This document shows, piece by piece, positions 23,816 through 34,904 of a stretch of DNA of 64,000 nt. The DNA is from Apiospora phragmitis (Eukaryota; Ascomycota; Sordariomycetes; Amphisphaeriales; Apiosporaceae). The notes under the pieces are model-generated. The model was given only the letters and a program-made list of their open reading frames with translations. It was not told the origin of the DNA and ran no database searches. Both the position numbers and the translations under genes were made by a program. Location of the stretch: the NCBI GenBank assembly GCA_038363925.1, contig JAQQWL010000011.1, forward strand, positions 6,572,001 to 6,636,000, given 5' to 3'. Positions within the stretch are counted from its first letter, which is position 1; each line of letters begins with the position of its first letter.

Positions 23816-24580
23816 CTTGTGGTTTTAAGACTCCCTCCTTATGATGGATCAGCGCACCATCAGTCGACATCTGCTGCTGCACACTATGGTAAACAAATCT
23901 GTGGTGTCTTCTAGAGAAGATGACTGACAAACTGATGTCCTGTTGGTTGTTGGGTGGCACGGTGAGGTGGTACTTTGCCAAGACCCTACAGGTCATGTCA
24001 TTTATGAGAAGAGAAATTGCGTATGGTTATCATCAACTCCTTGCTTCCTGTACCAACAATTTAAATACTTAGGCACCCCCTCCGGCAGCTCATGTCGGTT
24101 ATGGATGTAATGAAGCATTTTCCACCGACCTACCAGCCAGGAGTCAGCGAGTAACACACAGGGAAGAGCAAGCCTAAATTTAGGTAAAGCCAATGGGCTA
24201 AAAGCTGGGGATCCGGGGTCCTGGTGGACCCGTTCGTAGCCCGGGAACTTCAGCAGCCGACAACGACAATGATACCTTCAATTCAAAGTAATGAGAGCTT
24301 GACTGGGCTTCGCGTACGTGATTGTCGCCGTCCTGTGTGAAAATAGTAGCTTTGGCTTTGGTAGGCGATATTTCTGGCATACATATGTCCGCTTTGATGA
24401 GAATCCGTTACATATGACGGGTTCTGATAAGATAAGAATGGTGCCTGGGTCATAGCTTACTTGCGCAACCCGAGACGTCACAATCGGTTGTCTGTCCGTT
24501 ATCGATCCTTCAAGTGGAAGTGCACAAACCGAACGCATCATCTGCACGTCTTGGGATTTCTACCAAATACCGCCATCATA
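23816..24580. promoter_or_regulatory. Divergent promoter region of SDR and VPS37 genes
   Basis: About 765 bases between two start codons facing away from each other. Both promoters should lie here. No obvious TATA box or repeat and no further gene. Confidence 0.45.
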
Positions 24581-25493
24581 ATGTACAGCCCTACGCCGCC
24601 TCCCCCAATACCGCCGCCGAAGCCCAGCAGCCATGATACCAGCCGCTTGGGCACGCCCGCAACAACTCAGTCCCCGCGCCCACCGCCGATACCAGACAGC
24701 GGGATGGATGGCAAAGGGAGGGCTATGGTGACCGACTCCGCCGGTCTGATCCCCGCCGCCCGCCAGATTCAGCCTCCAGAGGAGATCCCAGACCCGGGCG
24801 AGCAATGGCTGCCCAAGGTCCTGCAAGACAAATCGTAAGTCCTATCCTGACACCGCTGTTGGTGATGACTTCCTATTGCCGCTGTGTTGTACATGATCAT
24901 AATACTGAGTACATCTGACTTTGCGCCACCACTGCAGTAAACAAGACCTGGCCGACATCCTCTCCGACCCGAACCTCCTGAACGCCCTCACGCACGCGCC
25001 CGAAGCGGGGCACCCGTCCCTCCTCGCCTCGCACGCCGGCCTGCAGTCCGCCCTGACGGAGAACATGACGCTCGCGGCGCACCTCGTCGACCTCGAGGCG
25101 CGCGTCTCGCAGCAGCGCACGCAGGCGCAGGCGCAGCTGCTGTCGACGCACGCGCTGGAGCGGCAGTGGCGCCAGAAGCAGGCCGAGATGGACGCGGCGC
25201 TGGCCTCGTTCGCGCCCGCCGCCCTGTACGGCCGCCTGACCCAGGCGCTGGCCGAGCAGGAGCAGATCTGCGACGCGCTCGAGGAGAGCTTCCTGGACGG
25301 CGGCTGCGGGGCCCCGCCGCCTTCGTCGCTGGCGCTGTCGTCGTCGTACGACGACGACGCTGCGGGCGGCCTGGCGACGGAGCGCGAGGTGCTGGACTGG
25401 GTGCGCCGGTACCGTGAGGCCAGGAAACTGTACTACCTGCGGCAGGAGCGCAAGGAGAGGTGGAACGAGCGCCGTGTTGGTGGATGGAGGTGA
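24581..25493 (+). CDS. VPS37: ESCRT-I subunit Vps37 (Mod(r) domain), 269 aa
   Basis: Exons 24581-24834 and 24938-25493 join in phase to 269 aa. The N-terminal 80 residues are Pro-rich (PTPPPPIPPPKPSS), as in other filamentous-fungal Vps37. The rest is a helical Mod(r) domain: KQDLADILSDPNLLNAL starts it, a coiled coil with many Gln/Glu follows, and LYGRLTQALAEQEQICDALEESFLDG leads to the terminal TEREVLDWVRRYREARKLYYLR hairpin that defines the family. Vps37 holds Vps23 and Vps28 in ESCRT-I, which sorts ubiquitinated membrane cargo at endosomes. Exon 2 is strikingly GC-rich, which creates long meaningless frames on the opposite strand. An inserted Ser/Asp patch (SSSYDDDA) near residue 225 is probably a surface loop. 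Confidence 0.85.
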
Positions 25494-26767
25494 TGATGCC
25501 TCCTCTTCCATCGGCCACTCTACGGGGGAGACATGGCTACGTTGATGCTACTTCCTGTTGCGCTACGGATATGATTGGCTTACGGGACTTGCGGCACAGT
25601 CCGCGGAAAGGGCTGAAGGCGGAGCGCCAGCAGCGCCCGCGTCTAGACCCCCATAGTCTCTTCGGGCGTGAGATGATGAGTGAGCTTCATTGGATGATAT
25701 CATATGAAAACACAAGCGATCCCAATAAATCATGAGCTGGTCGGAGTCGCCTGTACGACGATAAGATGCGCCGTCACAAGGTCGGTTTCACTCTGACGCA
25801 CATGGGTAGCTATATCAGACCACGTCGGGGCCAGCCCGGTGCATGATGCAGTAAAAGTCGATTAGTAACCAGAGATGACTGCCCACACATACCACATCTT
25901 TTCCGCGCCAGCGACGGACCACGACCATCTTCTATTCACTATCTCACGCGTGTACATACATACCGCGGCGTCATGGTGTTGCGATATGCTGTACATCAGC
26001 GCCAAACCCTGCTGCGTTTTGTAGTCGGTCCGATACCAGCGCGGTGCGTGTATGTACGTGCGTACGCTCGGTTCCGAACACTGTGGCCCCTCCCACCATC
26101 ATCGTTCAAACGCTTTCGTTCTTTTGCATCACAGAGAGAGCTGCCACCCCCAAAGGCAGAATCCGTCCAGATGCACCGGGAGCTACGTGTGCGCTTCCGG
26201 GCGGACCCTGATGAAGAGTGCTTGCAGGCTGCAGATGGCCATTGCCTGGTTCCTGCTGCGCGAAGGTCGCATACAATGACTATCACCTCTCTCATATAGC
26301 CAGGTATCCGGTGCCGCCTCGGCAGCAGGCCGATGCTTCCGCGCATATAATGACCAAAGTCAGCGTTACATTCCCAAAGTACCTACCTACGTACTTGAAA
26401 GATTGTGTGCCACATCTTGTTGAGCTTCATGCGTTTTATTGATATCACACCGGTCGATGACAAACCACGGTGGTATGCAGGCTATTACTACAGATTAAAT
26501 ATCACAAGAAACTAATCTTGACGCTTTTATTCTTTTCTACCGTGGGTCTTCATCTTCAAACCGTCTACCCACCGACTCGCCTGAAAAGGACACTGGAGTA
26601 GCAATCGCAGAGCCAAGTCGGCCGTTGTAGTGTAGGGTGGGCGTGCTGTAACGCAACTATATGCCTGCACCACCCGACCACCAAAGCTGGTGCCTTCAGC
26701 ACACCCTATGCCTTACATTTTGTATCTCATCCATCGTTCCTTCTCATGTATCCAACCATCGGCTTGC
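25494..26767. other. Convergent spacer, no gene seen
   Basis: About 1.27 kb between the stops of VPS37 and the unknown gene on the other strand. AAGTACCTACCTACGTACTT at 26377-26396 is nearly an inverted repeat. The small frames here look random. Confidence 0.5.
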
Positions 26768-28010
26768 TCATAACAAACTGAAGGGGCTCTTCTTCATCTC
26801 CGGACTCCTTGGGCTCATAGGCAGCATGAACAGCTCGTCCTCGGTTTCCTGAGCCTTAGTGCCGGGCTTGTCTCCACTGACGATGGCGTTCAAAGAGCCA
26901 ACCGGGCCCGGCGTCCCCATTTTTGCCACCCCGGCGGCAAAGGCCGTTTGCGACGGAATCGCAATGTCCGAAGTGTCGGGAGACAGTGAATATAAATGAT
27001 GTTGTTGATGACCTAATGGGAACTGTGAGCAAATAAATCTCTCCTCGCTGGAGGGGAAAAGGGGGAGGGGAAATAAACAAAACCGCTACTGTGTCTGGTC
27101 TTGGGAGACTTACCAGGGGATGAGGCGGTAAAATCGGACGTATTTATGACCAATTTGAGGCCCCGCAGCTTTTCACCGAGTCGGCCTGCTACCGGGAATC
27201 TTGGGCTTTGTGGAGTAGGCGGAATATGCCTCGTGTCAGGAGCTTGTCCAGCGCCGTCAGGGTTCGGTAGCCCAAAATGCTCGGCAATCCAGTCCCTTTC
27301 CTGCACCACCATGACCAAGGCTATGCCTTCGCTGTTGTCCTCCATTTCGCGGCGAATTTCATCCTGTAACTGGGACATACGCTTTTTGGCCCTAGATTTG
27401 ATGCAAGGTCAGTGCCTATATTCTTCATTTCAGGGATAACGCTGCCGCCTGTCTTTTGTCAGACATTGCCGCCGGTCTCGAAACTACCCGGTGCACTCGA
27501 GACCCATGACGCATATCTGATTGTGCTTTGGGACCTTACGAACCAGATTGTATGCAGGACACCCCTTTTCCCTACATCTTTTCTCGTGTCCACACCGAGC
27601 GCCGGGGTATATATCGCAGGCATCGGTTTCGTGGTTAGTACACGGCCACTTCGGGAGTGCGAAATCCGTATCACAGGCGGCACAGCGATGTCGGAAGGTA
27701 TTAAAAAGTATACTCGTTGTGTTTCGCTGCCCTCTTTTTCGCTTTGGGCGGGAATCTTGGTTGTTTTACCTTCCCACGACACCTCCCAGCCCTCCTGTTC
27801 GCCACGTACGGGAGCGCCCGGCTTGCCTGAATCACCTGCTGCCGGATTCCATTCGACCAGTAGTATTTTTGTTCCCTCGTTGCCGCTCCCCGTTTCGAAC
27901 TCGAAGCGGGCTAGGGCATCCTGCGACGACGGCGTGGCTGGAGAGTCTATAGGACCCGCATCCGCCGCGGGGATGTCGGGTTCGGGGACGTCGTTCGCTG
28001 GAGCCGCCAT
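26768..28010 (-). CDS. Conserved-looking fungal protein of unknown function, 329 aa
   Basis: Three exons, 28010-27544, 27391-27114 and 27012-26768, join in phase to 329 residues. The first intron splits a Trp codon (HTI-W-AKKRMSQLQ). The N-terminal 35 residues are Ala/Pro/Asp-rich. A compact part follows, with ARFEFETGSGNEGTKILLVEW, GWEVSWEGK and VYFLIPSDIAVPPVI, suggesting beta structure. Next is a charged helix, SQLQDEIRREMEDN, then IALVMVVQERDWIAEHFGLP. The last 90 residues are disordered, with SP sites in LPMSPRSPEMKKSPFSLL at the very end, a likely kinase target or docking tail. I recognise no named domain. Clean splicing and strong frame bias make it a real gene; the function is unknown. 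No signal peptide or membrane helix is seen. Confidence 0.8.
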
Positions 28011-29720
28011 TCGCGCTGGCCAGACAGTAGTCTTCTGAGAGACAGGAGTGATTACGATAAGCCAGCCTCTCAAGGTAACTCTGTGAAGACCCGACCACTT
28101 TAGCCGCAAAGCCCGGGTCGATGTAACTCCAGGCGACACAATAATGAACAAGCACTGGCTAAGCGGAGTGAGAAAGCAACACAACCACTCACTGCGCCTG
28201 GCAGTGCGTGGGATTGATCAGCTGCGACGTGGGACGGACGCCTATACGCTCTGTTTGGAGATAAGAGCTATATCGGATGCCGTTGGTGCGCGCCTGCAGG
28301 GCAGCAAGCACAGGTAGCTAGCTAAGCCAGCTGTCTCGGAGTGAAGCGTCGGCAAACAAATCCCACCTGTTTGATCGAACGGGCCCGATGAGGTCTTTGG
28401 CAACACGATTCGTGAGGCGGAGATGGTCACAGGAGATTACAGAAAGGAGGGGGGAGAGGGAGCAAGTAGGCTCAAGTGATGAGAGACGAATGCAGACTAG
28501 ATGGCCTACGAGGCTAGGAAGCTATGATGGCTGGCGGCATTATTTGATTCTGTAAGGAAAGGATACTGCCGGATGTCGTTGTATATCAGTGTTTCTTCGG
28601 AAGAACCGCCCACGCAGCAGCGATTTGCGGCGGGGGTGGATGAGCAGCGAGAAAGTCCATTTATTTGACTTGTCATGGGTATGATTTTCCTGGCCCAAAA
28701 AGGAACCCTTGACATCTTGGCGGGCGATGATTACGGTACGGCCAAGGAACAAGTTCAAGATGAGTAATAGAGTCGCCTCCCGGCCGAGGGTGATTGCGGT
28801 GTGCGGCGTGGTTGCCCAAGATTGTCATGTAACTCGAAGGTACCGCCTTACCGTCAGACAACAGCTTCCCATCCGTAGTCGAATGAGCGTCGGCGACGAG
28901 GCCAGGGCCCTGAGAGAGCTTCCTTGCTATTAATAGAATGCCTAAGAACCAGAACGTCCACACGCAATGGCGGCATTACAAACTTGTGGGCCGTTGGCAG
29001 ATTTGGCAGAGAGAGAGAGAGAGGCGAGCGCGCTGGGTGGAGTCCCCACGCGAGAATGAGGGATCTTGATCCTGTACGGATTGGGAAGGATGACTGGCGT
29101 CGATCTCCAACCAAACTGTCGGCGACAGCGTCCAGCTTGCCAGATAGATGACCTTCCCCTCCCTTCTTCCCCTGTCACACGTTAACGCACACGCACACGC
29201 ACATTCACACACCGTTGAGTAATATTTGGAGCTTTTCTTTACATATGTTGAAGTCAGCAGAGTTGATCAACGTAGAGAGCTGTGTTGGCGACAAAGGAAA
29301 ATAAACCAAGTATCTCGCACGAGGTTGATGAGCCGCGCTCGGTTCGTGGTTGTTGGTCGGATGGAACTAATGTCGGAAGAGTTAGGTATTTTTAGTTATG
29401 GCTGCTGTCTAAGTATGCTTAGCTAATAAGCTAACACCCGTTTCTGCTGCTGTTCCTGTCCTCTACCTGCAAGGATCGACTGGGCATACTGAATAGATAT
29501 GTACAGCTCGACTTTGATTGATGCACAGGAGCGGGCCGATACGGCGCGCGCGCATCGTAGAATGGACGTTATTGGGTTACGGAATGCTATTCGAGTTCTA
29601 GATGTTTGCCCTGTGTTGTGTGCGTAACGCTGATGAACTGGAGACGCAACAACAGTTCGTACTAGGGCACAGCAGTCGCCCCAGATAGATAATCATTTCT
29701 TTATACGGGCAGACGGACTA
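28011..29720. other. Gene-poor spacer, left part
   Basis: This 1.7 kb includes the promoter of the unknown gene to the left. A short GA microsatellite (GAGAGAGAGAGAG) lies near 29010 and ACGCACACGCACACGC at about 29183. No frame shows family features. Confidence 0.5.
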
Positions 29721-30118
29721 CAGTACGTACCCCTGAAACTGCATACGACTCAGGCTCGCTTTCCTTATGCACTTTGGGGCTCATAGGTGGGCCACCTGTC
29801 TGCCACCAAAACTTCACCAAAAAGCTCCCGATCCGACCGGCCTAACCCACTTTTCCACCACCTAGGTCGACAGGCAGTCCCCTAAACGACAGATTTGGTA
29901 GGGAAATACACACAACATTGTCGAAATGTAGGCTTCAACCCCCTGCTAGCGGTACCGGAACCCCCTGTCAAGGCCCCTGAAAGTGCATCTTTTCAAAAGT
30001 CGTATGCAGTATGCACGATATGCACTTTCCCACCAAAAAGTGAGTCGGGCTCGAAAAAATATGCACTTACACACACATATGTACTTTCCCCCGTATGCAG
30101 TTTCAGGGGTAGATACTG
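29721..30118. mobile_element. MITE-like element, 398 bp, Tc1/mariner/pogo type
   Basis: Two terminal inverted repeats of 27 bases, at 29721-29747 and 30092-30118, match at 25 positions. The inner 18 bases, beginning CCCCTGAAACTGCATACG, are identical. Both ends are flanked by TA (29719-29720 and 30119-30120), the target duplication of Tc1/mariner-like elements, and the ends begin CAGTA. No frame inside could encode a transposase, so it would be a non-autonomous copy. Inside there is a partial extra copy of the repeat start (CCCCTGAAAGTGCAT at 29974-29988) and several TGCACTTT/AAAGTGCA words near both ends, which look like subterminal repeats. Only one copy is visible in the window. The name of the family is unknown to me. 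Confidence 0.75.
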
Positions 30119-30129
30119 TATCGGCCGTC

Positions 30130-30148
30130 GCCATGTTTGAAACATGGC
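30130..30148. repeat. Perfect 9-bp palindrome with 1-base spacer
   Basis: GCCATGTTT, then G, then AAACATGGC. It starts 12 bases after the end of the MITE-like element. It could be part of a binding site or an older repeat end; nothing else supports a function. Confidence 0.6.
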
Positions 30149-33100
30149 ACATTACGGAGTAGATCTCGTTGGCAAGGAGATTTGAGTACGTCATGGAGTA
30201 GCAATCCCTACTTCGGCATTCGGATTGCATCGCATTGTTGCAGTCTAATTACTCCATACAAGTCTTTCAGGAGTTGTCGCAACGAGCCGAGCCAGCCGAA
30301 AGCGCAAATGCCGAGCCTAACTGGCGAGTTAGGAAGAAGTTGGGACACGGGACGACACACGAGTTGCCCGCTGTTCTTTCCGGTTACCGAGTAGGGCAAC
30401 AACCGATTCAACAGGGTTCAATACCGACGGTGAGAGGGGAGGTCGAGGCTCGCCTAAAGAACAACGCATGCTTTAAAAAGGTGTGTGTATGTAGGGCTTG
30501 ACGCAACGCGCGACAGCTACGGAGACCGGGCAAAGAGCTGGAAAGCTGGCTTGTAGTCAAGATTGAGCGAATCTTGTTCATCTATACGTGGACGGCGCCC
30601 TACAGCTGTACATATCGAAATCAAATAGAGCATGTACATATGTACCACCAGCCATGCAGGAAGGCCAATGGCATACCTACAGTAACAGCCAGTTCCCCAG
30701 ATTTGGAACTGCCCAGCATCTTACGGAAGGTCGAGAGGGGGAGAAGAAGTTCTAGTGGCTAGTAGTGTGACCCCCACACAGGTACAAAAGAACCCAGGTA
30801 GGAAGGAAGGCTGGAAGGTAAGGGGCAGGAGGCGGTTCCGGTCCGAAGCCTTAACCCAGGATGGGTTTCCGTGCCGGATGGCTTCTTCACACGGCGTGAC
30901 TGGGACGTGCCCATCCCTGGGCAGAACATTCTGGGCTGGCAGCTGGGTCACAGAACAGGAAGGAATATGGTTGTCCTGAAAGAATGACATCAACCCCAAG
31001 GAAAAGCCTCGAGTATGTGTTGAGATCAGGAGGTAGAATGGCTCGAGATGATATGATATGCAAAACAAACCCTCTTGGAATGCTGGATGCGATATGCCGA
31101 TCCCTTCCAACTCGGAGCTGAGTTGTTGGCCAAACGCATTGCTGTCTTATAACACGTCCTCTATACATGACGCGATGCGAAAAGGAACCAAATTCCATAT
31201 TTGGCAGCACCTTAATATTCACCCATTCCACTACCTTGACGACGGGCAGACAAAGAAACAAACGCAATCGGCACAGATGGGGGATCTGCTGGTGCTACTT
31301 ACTACCGTATATACAGTTTGCAGATAGGCACCGCTTCCGACGAACGGGGATCGATCCATCTTCAGTACTTGTCGGTCGTATTTCGTGCTCTGTCTCTGTG
31401 TGTGATGATAAGGAGAGGGCGATGACAGGGTTGTATAAGAGCGCCAATGAGATAAGCCGGAGTCAGTCTTAGCAATTTGCGAGAACGACCGGAGAAGGCC
31501 CGGTAAGAAATCGGTGGGACCCCTCTGTCCATCTCAGTTGCGTCGCGGGGACTCCATCTCTTCTAGTCGCACGCACTGTCTGCCAAGAAGCAGAGGAGCC
31601 CTCTTCCCGCTTTCCCGGAGGCGAGTGACGAAGGGTGAGTAGGCAATCGGTCCGCGATTTGTTCTAAGAGGGTACGTGTTCACGATAGTTTCGTGGAAAC
31701 GCGTGAAATTATGCCGAGCGGCGAGCTCAAACTTTCACATCGGCCAGATTATGTACAAGCAAGCAGCCAGGTCGGCTCAACCCAAGGTCGCGATCTGCAT
31801 GGCCTTTTTTACCTGACCTGACATACTACGTACGCCCGTGGAGAGAGATTGACAACACCTCGCACATTAGCTGCGGCTCCTATCGCAGTGTCGCCATCGC
31901 CTCGTAAGCTTTCCGACAAGCTTCGCATCCTCTAGGACGGGCTCCGGGTTATACCAGCAACTAACTGCTGAGACAGTGGGCAGGCTAGCCGCGAAAGAAG
32001 TGCCGAGTCGCAATGCAGATCGTTTGGTAATAGCATCCAACATGTAGGTAGTCATCTGTATGTACTCAAGGACCCATAGGCTCACCCTCGTGACCTGAAT
32101 GCTGCCATTGTGCGTCTGTGGGAACGTTTCTTTTGCGAGGATCCAATCTTGCGGTGGCCGAGAAGAGCAACGTTCAAGGTGCTTGTCGTGTGTGATGCTT
32201 GTTTTGACACGGCACCGATCAGCCCTCAAAACCCAAGTGGCCTTGCAGGGCATGAGCTTAAAGGAGTCATTTTGGGCCAGGAAGCCATGGCGTGGTTTGG
32301 ACCAAAAATGCTCCCGCCCAACCCAATCCAACTCAGCCGAGTCAGACTGCCGGCTAAATGCAGACGCGAGCTCTAGACCAGATAGGCCACAGAAGCAAGC
32401 AGGCACACACATGGCCTCAGCAGGGCCAGGTCGAGAACGGGGCGGCTCTTCGACTGCTGGCAGCCCTAGACTGCAATTTGTTGAACTTTTGGTTTTCAAG
32501 ATAACTCCCATTCAGGTGTGACCAGGCACCAGACGGACGTGTACAGCCCAGCCTTGTCTATCTCTTGTGTATCTATCTGTGTGTCATACGGAGAGGTGGA
32601 GCGCCGGCATGGCTGATAATCGTCTTTGATAAGGGTTCTTCTGAGGCTTCTACGGGCCGACTCGCATGGGTTTGACGACGACAAGTGACTTAAGGCTCCG
32701 CCGGGGGACAGTAGATAGGTGCTACTCAGTACGATAGATAATCTGTGCTTTGGCGCCAAATTGTACGTACCAACGTCATGCTGGGAACCGACTGACTGAT
32801 TCACGCAAGGCTAAAAGGTAGCACGCCGCTGATAGAAGGCATGTACTGGATTGTGTGCTTGTAGAAAGGGCCTGAAGGGCTTTCCAGGCGGGAAGATCAC
32901 TCGCTCGGGCGTGCTGTTGCACTCCACTATTTGGCCGGCCAAACGCCGCAAGTAGTGCTCCGTGGACCCAGACATGACCACCGTCGGCCACTGGAGGTGG
33001 TAGCTGGTTACGTTTCTTCTACTTGCCCACGAGAATAGCCCCGAGACGGTAAAGAAGAAAGAGAAGGAAGAAAGAAAAAAGTGCCTTGGTGGATTTCTGC

Positions 33101-33309
33101 CGTGGGACCTGCTGTACGGTACACCATTCGCAAGTTTGAACACAACAACAACAACAGAGCCGGCACCGGCATGGTCGACGAAGAGGTGTACACCTTGATG
33201 ACTGTAGATCCAACTACATGTATGTACCCAACCTGGGGCCTGTGTAAGCCAGCCGGACGCAAGCCCCTCGGCGACAACTTACAGGTGTTGCAGTAGCCAC
33301 GAACTCTAA

Positions 33310-33326
33310 CCTACCTACCTACCTAC
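33310..33326. repeat. CCTA/CTAC tetranucleotide repeat
   Basis: Four copies of CTAC in tandem in a non-coding region. Single and double copies of the same TACCTA word are scattered in most spacers of the window. Confidence 0.7.
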
Positions 33327-34904
33327 AGGCTGGAGACCCTTTCCTTCAATGTTCCTTACCTACTACGTCGTGGGTACACAGCGCGCGATCACGCAAGAGA
33401 AAATGAGGTATGTTTGTTGGGTGCCTGTCATGGTTCCATGTGTGCAAGTGAGGTTACTATGAGGTACGTACAGCACAACAGTTACAGTAGTAATGTGATA
33501 TCCATATGACTTGCAAAGATAGATGTGAGGTATCGTTTGTGCATCAATACTGTCAAAGGTAGCACTTACAGCAAACAAGCACGCACACCACGCAGTACGT
33601 GTATGGCAACTGCACCGGTTGCCAGTTGGAAACGGAGCAGCGGTAGGTAATGTGATACCTGGCTGTCGTCACCCACAGAGAGTTCAGGCCAGCAGAGACA
33701 GACTGTCCCACGATCAATACCCGGCCAAAGCCAAAAGGCCATTGAGCCCAGCGGGCCACACGCGGCGGTACCCACCGCTTGGCAAGCTTTGGCTTGGTAG
33801 CATTATGGTGAAATGTCGGCCAAAAGAGAAAGAATAGAAAGAAAAGAACTTCTCCACGCTCCCGTAGCTCCCCGTCCGTCTCTTCTCTTTTTCGCCGCGT
33901 CCTGGCTCGAAGAAGCAGATGCCCAGACGCCCCAGAATCTCCACCCGTGCTTCCACACACACCCCTCCACCCCTTCCCCCATTACCCATTACTCGGCCTC
34001 TTTTCCCATTCCGACCCCCAGTCTCTCCAGTAGTCTCTCGTCTCTTTTCTCCAGTCCCAAGAGATCCCCAAGACCTGCCCTTCTGGCCCAGACGGACTAG
34101 AAGAATACTACTTTTGCCTACCCTCGCTTTTCCAAGTCTCCCGCTTTCAATTTTGTCCTCCCCTCCTCCCTTGCGTCCCTGACAGTATATTCTTTGTTGG
34201 TCTCGGCACCTGAGTTCCCTGTCCAGCTCAGCTCTGGTACTTGCCGGCTTATTAGTGATTCCCATCACTGCCACTAATACTACGTGGCGGGCACATCCCA
34301 ATTAAAGGAATCCCATCGCCAATCACCCCCCTCGGTGCGACACAGCCCAACGCTTTCGACGCCCTTTACCCAACCGCCCGTTTGTGACGGTTCAGGACGA
34401 TCTGGCTTTCTCCAAAGACGGCCCCTTCTCTGGACGACTCGACGACTTCCTCAAACCCGGTGTAGGATTCGCTCGCATTCCTCGCATCTCGCCGAGACTA
34501 GACTAGCGACAGGCATTTTGGGCCTGGACCGCACCATCTTGACAGCAGGAGAACAGACGGTGGAACTGGCGCCCCGGGTGTGCAGGTTGGGCCGATTGGA
34601 GACTCAGAACCTCGTGTTTCTGCCGAACATTTCATACTCGCCCGTCCACTCGCTACCGATCGTATCTCGTTCCGCCGCGATTCGACAGTCTACCTGAAGT
34701 ACCTACCGCCGCTTCAGACCGAGTACTCGATGTCCCAATATGCTTGATTCGCGACCGACAACTGTCGCCCGTACCAGGTTCATTCCTTTGGCCTTCCCTG
34801 CCTTGTAGAGGGCTAGCAAGTACTCAGTGCCTGTCTGTCCTCCGCTACGCATTGAGGTTCCTACACCGTCAACAGACGATTGTTGTCACTGCCTATCCTC
34901 CGCC

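Larger units (their letters stand above)
30119..34904. other. Gene-poor spacer, right part (4.8 kb), with F-box gene promoter at its end
   Basis: No convincing gene. The longest frames (31867-32511 and 33714-34301, both minus) overlap frames on the other strand and have no domain or biased composition typical of the real genes here. A palindrome, GCCATGTTT-G-AAACATGGC, lies at 30130-30148, just after the MITE. CCTA repeats lie at about 33310-33326. Positions 33860-34190 are strongly pyrimidine-rich, as in fungal promoters, suggesting a long leader for the F-box gene. Confidence 0.5.

Noticed and set aside
24897..25518. Two long antisense frames opposite VPS37 exon 2
   Set aside because: Low-complexity Ala/Arg/Pro products; the sense frame has the Mod(r) domain.
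30145..30260. Possible second small inverted-repeat element (TTACGGAGTA ... TAATTACTCCATA)
   Set aside because: The match is under ten bases with mismatches and there is no clear target duplication.
31867..32511. Minus-strand frame of 214 codons in the gene desert
   Set aside because: No domain, no coherent composition, and it overlaps an equally long frame on the other strand.
33714..34301. Minus-strand frame of 195 codons, Gly/Arg-rich
   Set aside because: It is the reverse of the pyrimidine-rich promoter of the F-box gene; the composition explains it.
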